NCBI GenBank assembly: GCA_015065765.1
Contig: SVPP01000005.1
Location: forward strand, 1-64,000
Direction: 5' to 3'
Source: Oscillospiraceae bacterium
Lineage (GTDB): Bacteria > Bacillota > Clostridia > Oscillospirales > Acutalibacteraceae
Length of the DNA: 64,000 nucleotides
Shown here: positions 53,721 to 61,033 of the stretch, in pieces
How positions within the stretch are numbered: the stretch's first letter is position 1
Layout of the letters: every line of letters begins with the position of its first letter
Translations under genes and position numbers: made by a program
Notes under the pieces: generated by a model
Database searches by the model: none
What the model was told of the DNA's origin: nothing
What the model saw: the letters and a program-made list of their open reading frames with translations, nothing else

Positions 53721-53749
53721 TTGACATGAAAGGCAAAATTTTATATAAT
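53721..53749 (+). promoter_or_regulatory. Consensus promoter of the small-peptide locus
   Basis: TTGACA, exactly 17 bases, TATAAT: a perfect match, 60 bases before the 41-residue reading frame. Among the best promoters in the window. Confidence 0.9.
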
Positions 53750-53808
53750 TTAAGAGAACTAAAGGGATAACTTTAGTAACCAATGAACCTTGAAAGGAAG
53801 TGAATTGA

Positions 53809-53934
53809 ATGAATTTCACAGATATCATCGAAGGCATTAAGACAGGTTGGGCTATCCTTAACGAGATCATCAACTTTGACGTTCTTGTTGACTACATAAA
53901 GAAGGGTATCGAAGCTCTCGTAGCTCTGTTTTAA
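53809..53934 (+). CDS. 41-residue amphipathic peptide
   Basis: ATG at 53809 follows GAAAGGAAG, behind a perfect promoter. The product begins MNFTDIIEGIKTGWAILNE and ends KKGIEALVALF. It has no signal peptide or leader, no cysteine, six acidic and three basic residues, and a hydrophobic periodicity that suits one or two amphipathic helices. Codons match the highly expressed neighbours. Size and character resemble phenol-soluble modulins or leaderless peptides, but no family is recognised. It directly precedes the cohesin-dockerin genes. Confidence 0.6.
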   Translation: MNFTDIIEGIKTGWAILNEIINFDVLVDYIKKGIEALVALF

Positions 53935-53950
53935 TCTCTGAAAACGTTTT

Positions 53951-53988
53951 ATAACATCCCTGTCCTTTTCAGGGCAGGGTATTGTTAT
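53951..53988 (+). terminator. Hairpin after the small peptide
   Basis: ATAACA-TCCCTG and CAGGGTA-TTGTTAT arms around a CCTTTTCAGG-centred loop. There is no U-tract, so it may be a partial terminator or an mRNA-stabilising hairpin that lets some transcripts reach the dockerin gene. Confidence 0.4.
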
Positions 53989-54065
53989 GAAATACCTTGT
54001 TCCACATTTGGTATTTATTTACCATCCACACATAAATAAAAAGAATCATAGAGGTGATATGAAAC

Positions 54066-55682
54066 ATGAAAAAATCATTGAGCATCATTCTCTGCTTTGC
54101 AGTAGTGCTGACTACATTTGCTATCGGCTTCTCTGCATTTGCAGGCGCAGATTCTTTGTCAGTTGTTTCAGGTCCCGATAAGCTTTATTATCTGGATGCT
54201 GCAGACAAAATTGATGTAACAGGCACAGTCCTCAGCGTTAAGCAGGGCATGGGTGAACAGACAATTACTTTGACAGAGAATATTGAAAGAAAGGGTGCAC
54301 TTGCTGATGCAGTGCCCACAACAGCTTCAACAGAAAGCACAACTGTTGCAGACGAAACAACAACTGAAGCAGCTGCAGCAGAGACAGTTACTTCAACAGA
54401 AGCTGAGACAGAAAAGGTTGACCCCAAAAAGGTAGAGGTTTATTATGATTATCCTCTCGCACAGGGCGAAAACGAAGTTATCTTCAAGTATGAAGACAAA
54501 ACTGCAAGTGCTAACGTTTATGTTGATGCAAACCCTGTAAAGAGCATTTCAATCACAAAGGCTCCCACACAGAAGGACTACTACTACGGCTACGATAACG
54601 ACAAGGATGTTAATTTGTCAGGCCTTGAAATCACAGTTGTTTTCAACCCCTGTGGCGGTGAAAAGGAACAGACTTTCGTTTATAAGTATGATGATGTGAA
54701 GTCTCTTACTTTCAAAGGATACAAATTCAATATGTACTTTGCTTACCAGCTTAAGGTTGGTAAGAACCCTGTTATCGTAACATACCTTAACAAGGAAACA
54801 CAGTTTGAACTCAATTATGAAGAGGTTGTTGTAGGTGATGTTAACGGCGACGGTGCAGTAAATGCTGCTGACCTTGTACGTCTTTCAAGAATCGTTATTA
54901 ACGATGAAGACCTTCCCTACAATGCACTTGAAACAGACATTGAAACAGACGGAAAGATTAACCAGAAAGACCTTAAGGCTCTTCGTCAGATGCTTACAAT
55001 GCCTGATGACAAGGGTGAGTTTGACTGGGTATTCGATGCACAGCTTCTTTCATATATGGTATCAAAGGACGGCTACTTCTACACAAACAGTGACCCCTGG
55101 CAGAGGAACTTCGGCTTCAACGCACTTTATGACTATGCTACTCCCTATACTTTCATGTACTATGATACATTCCGTGTTTTCTTTGACTATGGTACATATG
55201 AAGACGGTACAGTCAAGCAGTGGATGATTCAGCCCTGGAAGGGACAGTACGGCATGGTGCTTTACGGTGCAGAGCTTGGTGTTTACACTAAACCCGAAAC
55301 ACGTGTTACTCCTCACTATGACTGTGCAAGCGACGAAGACCTTCTCGGTATGACAATGACAGTTTATAAGGATGAAAAAGAAGCATTCACAATGCCTTAT
55401 GATATGTACTGGTGGATCACAGGCTTCAAACCCGGTGCGCTTGATAACTACACAGATATGTCAAAGCCTCACAGCCAGCTTACACTCAAATTTACAGTTG
55501 ACCTTAAATCAGAAGAAATGGCAAAACTCTTTGCAGAAGGTCTTGAAGAGAAAGGCTTTGAAAAGGTTGGATTCATCGATACTGTAAACTTCAGAAAAGT
55601 TGACACATACATGATTTCAGGCAACCGCGTTGTGTTCCTTTGGAGAAACATTGTTGACTCCGATAAGGGAACAAATATGTAA
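54066..55682 (+). CDS. Secreted dockerin protein with DUF4474-like domain
   Basis: A 538-residue exported protein. Signal peptide (1-26); a Thr/Glu-rich linker (about 75-120) splitting an N-terminal beta domain; a second Ig-like domain (about 150-255); a dockerin-like module (about 257-315, GDVNGDGAVNAADLVRLSR and a less canonical second loop TDGKINQKDLKALRQ); and a C-terminal domain (about 320-538) with YFYTNSDPWQRNFGF and MYYDTFRVFFDYG that looks like DUF4474. The dockerin is internal, not terminal, which is unusual. No catalytic residues are evident. It starts a three-gene run with two cohesin genes. Confidence 0.83.
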   Translation: MKKSLSIILCFAVVLTTFAIGFSAFAGADSLSVVSGPDKLYYLDAADKIDVTGTVLSVKQGMGEQTITLTENIERKGALADAVPTTASTESTTVADETTTEAAAAETVTSTEAETEKVDPKKVEVYYDYPLAQGENEVIFKYEDKTASANVYVDANPVKSISITKAPTQKDYYYGYDNDKDVNLSGLEITVVFNPCGGEKEQTFVYKYDDVKSLTFKGYKFNMYFAYQLKVGKNPVIVTYLNKETQFELNYEEVVVGDVNGDGAVNAADLVRLSRIVINDEDLPYNALETDIETDGKINQKDLKALRQMLTMPDDKGEFDWVFDAQLLSYMVSKDGYFYTNSDPWQRNFGFNALYDYATPYTFMYYDTFRVFFDYGTYEDGTVKQWMIQPWKGQYGMVLYGAELGVYTKPETRVTPHYDCASDEDLLGMTMTVYKDEKEAFTMPYDMYWWITGFKPGALDNYTDMSKPHSQLTLKFTVDLKSEEMAKLFAEGLEEKGFEKVGFIDTVNFRKVDTYMISGNRVVFLWRNIVDSDKGTNM

Positions 55683-55698
55683 GGGGAGGTAGGAAGAT

Positions 55699-56535
55699 AT
55701 GAAAATTACTAAAAAGATTCTTTGCGTACTTCTTGCTCTCTCATTTGTGTTTGCGTCAGTCAGTGTCAGCATGACAGCTTCTGCTGCTTCTGACATGGCA
55801 TTCACAATCAGCAATGTCAAAAAGGCATCAGGTGGCGACACAGTAACAATGAAAGTTACTCTTTCAAACTCAAAACCTGTATGTGTAGTTAACCCCACAG
55901 TTGAATATGATGCAGAAAAGCTTGAGTTTGTCAGCGCAACAAACGGTGATGTTTTCCCCTCAGGTGCATTCATGATTGGTGATGCACACGAAGGTAAAGT
56001 AAGAATTCTTTACTACAACGGTACTGAAAATGTACAGAAAAACGGTACAGTATGCACACTTAAGTTCAAAGTTCTCAAGGGTGCAACAGGCTATGCTGAT
56101 GTAAAACTTGATTTCCCTGAAAACAGCGTTGTAAACGCAAAGGAACAGGCTGTCAAGTTTACAAACAAAGCAGGCAGAGTTTCAATTGTGTCACCTGTAA
56201 TTTATGTTGATGCAAATGAAAACAAAAAAGTAGATGCAGGCGAAGAAATTGAAGATAAATATTATCAGAAAGTTCCGCTGTTTGCAAGCTACAGAGACCA
56301 GAGCGTTCAGCTTTCAACAAGCATCGTTGGCGATACAATCAAGAGCGTTGAGTGGTCAATTGACTCTGACAGACTTACAATTGACGAAGACGGTGTTGTA
56401 AGACCTAACCGTTGGTGGTATTGCAGAGCTAATGTTACTGCAAAAATCACTTCAAAATCAGGTGAAGTTCTTGAAAAGACAGTAATGGTTGAGTTCTTTA
56501 AACTCGCTATTACAAAGCGTTTACCTGTATTCTGA
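55699..56535 (+). CDS. Secreted cohesin-domain protein
   Basis: A 278-residue exported protein. Signal peptide (1-30, ending ASAAS); one cohesin-like module (about 31-165) with GGDTVTMKVTLSN, VEYDAEKLEFVSA and NGTVCTLKFKVLKGATG, the classical cohesin strands; then an Ig-like (Big_2-type) domain (about 185-270, VEWSIDSDRLTIDEDG). No membrane anchor or sorting signal. The cohesin should bind a dockerin such as that of the gene 16 bases upstream. GGGGAGGTAGG precedes the ATG. Confidence 0.82.
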   Translation: MKITKKILCVLLALSFVFASVSVSMTASAASDMAFTISNVKKASGGDTVTMKVTLSNSKPVCVVNPTVEYDAEKLEFVSATNGDVFPSGAFMIGDAHEGKVRILYYNGTENVQKNGTVCTLKFKVLKGATGYADVKLDFPENSVVNAKEQAVKFTNKAGRVSIVSPVIYVDANENKKVDAGEEIEDKYYQKVPLFASYRDQSVQLSTSIVGDTIKSVEWSIDSDRLTIDEDGVVRPNRWWYCRANVTAKITSKSGEVLEKTVMVEFFKLAITKRLPVF

Positions 56536-56621
56536 TAAAGATATTCTGAACTCCGGAGGAACGTGTCATTTATGGCACGTTCCCGTTTGGTATAAAAAAC
56601 ATATAAATGAGGTGCAGAAAA

Positions 56622-57497
56622 ATGAAAAATAAAGTAATCAGCCTTTTGCTTGCGGTGGTACTTGTTGTAACTGCAGCGGGCCTGACAGCCGTTTCGACTT
56701 TTGCGGCAGGCACATCTCTTACAGTTACAAAGGTCAGCGAGGACGATTCAACAGTTACTGTTGCTGTTGGTATTTCAGGTAACAGCGGTGTTGCTGCTCT
56801 CGGTGTTAACCTTAACTATGATTCATCCTATCTTCAGTATAAGGGTGTTTCAAGTGCAGGCGTTGCATCTGACGCAGGCATGGCAGCTTTCGGTAGTTCC
56901 TCAGGTGATAACGTCAGAATCATCATTGATGAGAGCAACACAGGCGAAGGTACAAAGAAAGATGGTACAGTATGTACAGTAACTTTCTCAAAGCTTTCAT
57001 CAGTTAAAGACGGCACATCGGTATCCTTTGGTGCAAGTGCAATTTCTTCAGCTACATATGACCTTGACGGCGAGAGCGTTGAAATTTCTGACGGTTCAGC
57101 AGAAGTTTCTTTGAAAAAAGTTGAATCAACAACAAAAAAACCTACTACTACTCAGAAACCTACGACAACAAAGAAACCTGTAGTTACACAGAAGCCCTCA
57201 ACAACAAAAACTCCTGTTACACAGAAACCCAATGTTGTAAGCCCCACACTTGCAGGTGTTACTGTTCCTACAACTGTAGCAGAGGAGACAACAACTGAGG
57301 AAACAACAACAGAAGAAATGACAACAGAAGAGTGGACAACTGAGTATGAATCATATTCTTATACTGCTCCTGAAAACAACGAGGCAGAAGATGATGATGA
57401 AGATAAATCAGATAACACAAAGCGTATTATCGCAATTGTTATAGTTGTTGTATGTATCGCTGCTGCAGCGGCACTTTACTTCACAAGAAGAAAATAA
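56622..57497 (+). CDS. Membrane-anchored cohesin-domain protein
   Basis: A 291-residue surface protein. The ATG at 56622 follows TGAGGTG. Signal peptide (1-28); a cohesin-like module (about 29-165, TVAVGISGNSGVAALG, KKDGTVCTVTFSKL); a Thr/Pro/Lys repeat linker (TTKKPTTTQKPTTTKKP) and an acidic Thr/Glu stretch; then a transmembrane helix (about 267-288) and a RRK tail that should hold it in the cell membrane. It is a minimal anchoring scaffoldin: one cohesin, a stalk and a membrane anchor. A terminator follows. Confidence 0.85.
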   Translation: MKNKVISLLLAVVLVVTAAGLTAVSTFAAGTSLTVTKVSEDDSTVTVAVGISGNSGVAALGVNLNYDSSYLQYKGVSSAGVASDAGMAAFGSSSGDNVRIIIDESNTGEGTKKDGTVCTVTFSKLSSVKDGTSVSFGASAISSATYDLDGESVEISDGSAEVSLKKVESTTKKPTTTQKPTTTKKPVVTQKPSTTKTPVTQKPNVVSPTLAGVTVPTTVAEETTTEETTTEEMTTEEWTTEYESYSYTAPENNEAEDDDEDKSDNTKRIIAIVIVVVCIAAAAALYFTRRK

Positions 57498-57515
57498 TCT
57501 GTAATTAAAATTAAA

Positions 57516-57554
57516 GCGGTAGAAGTTCAGAAAAGAACCTCTACCGCATTTTTT
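57516..57554 (+). terminator. Terminator after the anchored cohesin gene
   Basis: GCGGTAGAAGTTC and GAACCTCTACCGC pair with one mismatch, followed by ATTTTTT. Confidence 0.85.
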
Positions 57555-57611
57555 ATTGTATTATATCATGTGAATTATAATTTATCTGTATGTTTAAAAC
57601 AATCGTTTGCA

Positions 57612-57875
57612 GGGCTCGGCATCCACGATGAGCCGAAAAGAATAAAGAAGAAGTAATAAATAATAAAATTTGGTCTGCGACGCAATTATAATAAAACCAA
57701 CGAAAACATCATAGGGGAGCCGTTTCGGCTCCCGCAAATTTTTTTGTGTACTTATTCGGGACGAGCAACCCGTCCCCTACAGTACAGCCGTTGATATAAT
57801 TAATAAATCAGCGTAGCAGACCCGAAATTATTCATTTAACTTTTTCTTGCGGCGAGAGCAAGCCCTCGCCCTACG
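57612..57875. repeat. Cluster of four miniature palindromic repeats
   Basis: In 260 bases without a gene: GGGCTCGGCATCCACGATGA plus GCCG (57612-57635), GGGAGCCG-TTT-CGGCTCCC with T7 after it (57714-57745, terminator-like), GGGACGAGCAACCCGTCCCC (57758-57777) and GGCGAGAGCAAGCCCTCGCC (57851-57870). The last two share one layout with compensating base changes, and all end in or near CTAC. They look like members of a dispersed repeat family; no coding frame is convincing. Confidence 0.6.
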
Positions 57876-57908
57876 TTGTCATTTAAGATACTCAGATAAA
57901 TTATAATT

Positions 57909-59228
57909 TTACTTAATAACCGTACAATTTTTTATGTTGTAATATTCAAAGCATCTTATTGCGTTTTCGTCAATTTCTTCACCGCCTGCAACAATAGGCA
58001 CAGCAGGTGGACATCCTACAGTTGAAACTGCAAGTATTCTTCCGAGACTCTCTGAAATCGGAACGGTTTCTCTCTGCATGAAAGAAGCTTCACGCGGAGA
58101 ATAAATTCTTCGTGGTTTACTGATACATGGAGAGGGGAGAGATATTTCCTCTTTCTTTTTTATTTTCAGAAGAACTTCCCACAGCTTTTTCAGATCTGAA
58201 TCCGGTGCCAGCATAAGCACAAGGAAGTCAGGGTCAGCAAACTCACAGGATATGTTGTTTTCTTTGAGAATATCTGCAAGCTTATATCCGTAATATCCGT
58301 ATTTTTTAGCGTCAATTGTAATTTTCAGAACTTCATCTTCCACAAGAGTATATCCTTGCTCAGTAATTTCACTTTTGAACTTTTTCATCTCTTTTTCAAA
58401 AGAAGAAAGTTTATCCTTGAAATCATCGGAAATTATTTTGTTGGCCATATCAAGTGACTGCAGAATAAGATAAGAGGGGCTTGTTGACCCGAAAAGACTG
58501 AGAGCAGTTTTTACATCGCTTTCGGAAATATGTGATAATTTTTCCGAAATGTGCAAGTAAGCACCGCCTGTGAGAACAGGAAGAGTTTTGTGTGCAGAAG
58601 ATGCACACATATCAGCACCAAGGTCAATGGGGAAGAGAGAGTTTTCAAGAAACTTCAGATATGCACCGTGAGCATTGTCAACAAGAAGCATAACGCCATG
58701 TCTGTGACAAACTTCCGCAAGAGCTCTTATATCGCTTATGTTTCCCGTGTAATCGGGGCTTGTAACATAAACCGCATCAGGCTTTTTCTCTGTTTTGTTC
58801 AATTCTTTTTCAAGATATTCTGCATTAATTCTGCATGAGAGATAAGAAAAATCATATTCAGGATAAAGCCATTCTGTCTCGAAATCAAGAAGCACTGCGG
58901 CACTGAGAAAACTTTTATGAACATTTCTTCCTGCCCATATAAGAGCCTTTCCCTCTGCTTTCTGACACACAAGATAAAGCATGGCTTTGATGCACTGGGA
59001 TGAGCCCTCAACAGAATAAAATGTGGGAGAACCGAAGAGTAAAGACGCGTTTTTTTCACTTTCCTTTATAATGCCCTCGGCTTCATACAGACTGTCTGCG
59101 CCGTCAATCTCAGTTATATCAAAGCTCTCAAAGCCTAAAAGACTTTTTCCTTTATGACCCGGCATATGAAGCCTGAGAGAGTCTGATTCTGCATATTTCT
59201 TTACGAAATCACAAATAGGTGTATTCAT
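57909..59228 (-). CDS. Orn/Lys/Arg decarboxylase family PLP enzyme
   Basis: A 439-residue fold-type I PLP enzyme of the short Firmicute SpeA/YaaO group, which decarboxylates arginine, lysine or ornithine to polyamine precursors. LRLHMPGHKG is the N-terminal signature; LLVDNAHGAY holds the PLP Asp and Lys214 in SSAHKTLPVLTGGAYL should bind PLP. The substrate amino acid cannot be read from sequence. The start overlaps the stop of scfB by one base. It is normal in Clostridia to find such genes near unrelated housekeeping genes, so a link with SCIFF is unclear. Confidence 0.88.
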   Translation of the reverse strand: MNTPICDFVKKYAESDSLRLHMPGHKGKSLLGFESFDITEIDGADSLYEAEGIIKESEKNASLLFGSPTFYSVEGSSQCIKAMLYLVCQKAEGKALIWAGRNVHKSFLSAAVLLDFETEWLYPEYDFSYLSCRINAEYLEKELNKTEKKPDAVYVTSPDYTGNISDIRALAEVCHRHGVMLLVDNAHGAYLKFLENSLFPIDLGADMCASSAHKTLPVLTGGAYLHISEKLSHISESDVKTALSLFGSTSPSYLILQSLDMANKIISDDFKDKLSSFEKEMKKFKSEITEQGYTLVEDEVLKITIDAKKYGYYGYKLADILKENNISCEFADPDFLVLMLAPDSDLKKLWEVLLKIKKKEEISLPSPCISKPRRIYSPREASFMQRETVPISESLGRILAVSTVGCPPAVPIVAGGEEIDENAIRCFEYYNIKNCTVIK

Positions 59229-60613
59229 CAGTTTTCACCCGAAAAAGCTCTTGCAACCGCAACAGCAATTGCACATTCCATTCTCTTTCTGAAAAGTTCA
59301 CAGCCATATTTGTAAATGCCTTTTATTGAGCCTGTTGCATGGTAAGCGTTAGCGGCACATCCGCCTGAACAGTAAAGCTTTGCCCAGCAATCGTGACAAT
59401 CTTCTCTTGCATAAACGTTACACGAGAGGAATTCGTTCTGAATATCTGTGTTATCAACACCGTTCCAGATGTCACCAAGCTTGAACTTCTCATCGCCTAC
59501 AAACTGATGACAGGGATAAAGGTCTCCCCATGGTGTTACAGCCATGTATTCAGTGCCTGAGCCACAGCCGGAAATTCTTTTGTAAATGCAGGGACCGCCT
59601 GTGAGATCTATCATGTAATGGTAGAAGGTGAAGGGCTTGCCTTCTTTATCTTTCTGAAGCATAAGCTCAGCTAACTTTTCGTACTGTTCTTTCACAATGG
59701 GCATATCTTCGTCTGTAAGTTCGGAAGGATCTCCCTTTGCACAGACAACGGGCTCCATGCTCAGCTCTGTAAAGCCTAAATCAAGCATAACCTTGATGTC
59801 GTTGAGAAAGTCAGGGTTAGCATGTGTAAAAGTGCCTCTCATGTAGTAATTTTTTCCGCCTCTTGCTTCAACAAGCTTCTGGAATTTGGGAACAATTTTC
59901 TCCCAGCTTCCGCTGCCTGCGTAGTCAACACGATAGCGGTCATGAATTTCTTTTCTACCGTCAAGGCTGAGGACAACGTTACTCATTTCTTTATTGGCAA
60001 AGTCAATAACATCATCGTCAATAAGCATGCCGTTTGTTGTGAGAGTGAAACGGAAATTCTTGCCTTTTTCTTTTTCGATGCTTCTTGCATATTCAACCAT
60101 CTGCTTGACAACATCAAAGTTCATCAGAGGTTCACCGCCGAAGAAGTCAACCTCAAGGTTTCTTCTTGTACCTGAATTTTCAACGAGGAAATCAAGTGCT
60201 CTCTTGCCTGTCTCGAAACTCATCAATGCTCTTTCACCGTGATATTTGCCCTGACTTGCAAAGCAGTATTCGCAGTTGAGGTTGCATGTGTGAGCGATAT
60301 GGATGCAGAGAGCCTTAATAACACCCGATGTCTTGGCTTTTAAATCTCCCGCCTTGTCAGCGAAAGTATCAGGTGTGAAAAGCTTGCCGTTGTCTTTCAG
60401 TGCTACAACCTGAGCGTAGCATTCAGCAATATCGTTTTCGGTGATATCTTCTCTCTCAGCATATTTTTTATTTAAAGAGGCGAGGACAGTGTCCTTGTCA
60501 TTTTTTTCGAACTGTTCAATAATATCGTAGGCTACTTCGTCAACAACATGGACAGAGCCTGAACAGATGTCAAGAACAATGTTGTAGCCGTTCAGTTTAA
60601 ACTGATGAATCAT
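59228..60613 (-). CDS. scfB: SCIFF radical SAM thioether maturase
   Basis: A 461-residue radical SAM/SPASM enzyme that forms Cys-Thr thioether bonds in the SCIFF peptide. An N-terminal RRE/PqqD-like region (1-90, NGYNIVLDICSGSVHVVDE) binds the precursor; the 4Fe-4S cysteines are Cys110, Cys114 and Cys117 (CNLNCEYC); the SPASM part has CGSGTEYMAVTPWGDLYPCH, CHDCWAKLYCSGGC and a late YKYGCELF. FFGGEPLMN is the SAM-binding strand. It follows the precursor gene scfA with an attenuating terminator between. Confidence 0.96.
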   Translation of the reverse strand: MIHQFKLNGYNIVLDICSGSVHVVDEVAYDIIEQFEKNDKDTVLASLNKKYAEREDITENDIAECYAQVVALKDNGKLFTPDTFADKAGDLKAKTSGVIKALCIHIAHTCNLNCEYCFASQGKYHGERALMSFETGKRALDFLVENSGTRRNLEVDFFGGEPLMNFDVVKQMVEYARSIEKEKGKNFRFTLTTNGMLIDDDVIDFANKEMSNVVLSLDGRKEIHDRYRVDYAGSGSWEKIVPKFQKLVEARGGKNYYMRGTFTHANPDFLNDIKVMLDLGFTELSMEPVVCAKGDPSELTDEDMPIVKEQYEKLAELMLQKDKEGKPFTFYHYMIDLTGGPCIYKRISGCGSGTEYMAVTPWGDLYPCHQFVGDEKFKLGDIWNGVDNTDIQNEFLSCNVYAREDCHDCWAKLYCSGGCAANAYHATGSIKGIYKYGCELFRKRMECAIAVAVARAFSGEN

Positions 60614-60632
60614 AGGTATTCTCCTTTATAAA

Positions 60633-60661
60633 AAATGCCGCCGTTCTTACGGCGGCATTTT
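60633..60661 (-). terminator. Terminator between scfA and scfB
   Basis: AAATGCCGCCG and CGGCGGCATTT form a strong stem; on the minus strand it is followed by a T6 run. It probably lets scfA be expressed far more than scfB. Confidence 0.85.
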
Positions 60662-60672
60662 AAATTCTGCAA

Positions 60673-60825
60673 TTATTTGCTTTCTTTTGTGCTTTCACAC
60701 TGCTGGTTAGCGATACCGCAGCTTGTTTTGCAAGCTGACTGGCAAGATGTCTGGCATTCACCGCAGCCGCCGTTTTTAGCACTGTCACAAAGATTGCGAG
60801 TTTCAAGTGTTTTGATGTGTTCCAT
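60673..60825 (-). CDS. scfA: SCIFF ribosomal peptide precursor
   Basis: A 50-residue Cys-rich peptide. It begins MEHIKTLETRNLCDSAKNGG, continues CGECQTSCQSACKTSCGIAN, and ends QQCESTKESK. The six-cysteines-in-forty-five pattern and the ACKTSCG core are diagnostic of SCIFF, a RiPP nearly universal in Clostridia, with Cys linked to Thr by ScfB. GTGGAGGT precedes the ATG. The mature function of SCIFF is not known. Confidence 0.95.
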   Translation of the reverse strand: MEHIKTLETRNLCDSAKNGGCGECQTSCQSACKTSCGIANQQCESTKESK

Positions 60826-60855
60826 GATAAGTACCTCCACAAAATTCTTTACAAC

Positions 60856-60884
60856 ATTATATCACTTATAGTTCCTTAAGTCAA
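60856..60884 (-). promoter_or_regulatory. Promoter of the scfA operon
   Basis: Minus-strand TTGACT, 17-base spacer, TATAAT, about 30 bases before scfA. Confidence 0.85.
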
Positions 60885-60965
60885 TAGAGTTTTTTTCAGG
60901 ATATGTAAATTTAGTTTCAGGGCAGAATAAATTGTTACAAATTTAATAAATTTTAATATTTTTTC

Positions 60966-60994
60966 TTTACAAATTCTGTTTTTTATGGTAAATA
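60966..60994 (+). promoter_or_regulatory. Promoter of the ceramidase-like gene
   Basis: TTTACA, 17-base spacer, TAAATA, about 40 bases before the start codon, in very AT-rich sequence. Confidence 0.5.
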
Positions 60995-61033
60995 TATATA
61001 GTAATATATTTTTACATAAAGGAGTTGTAAAAA

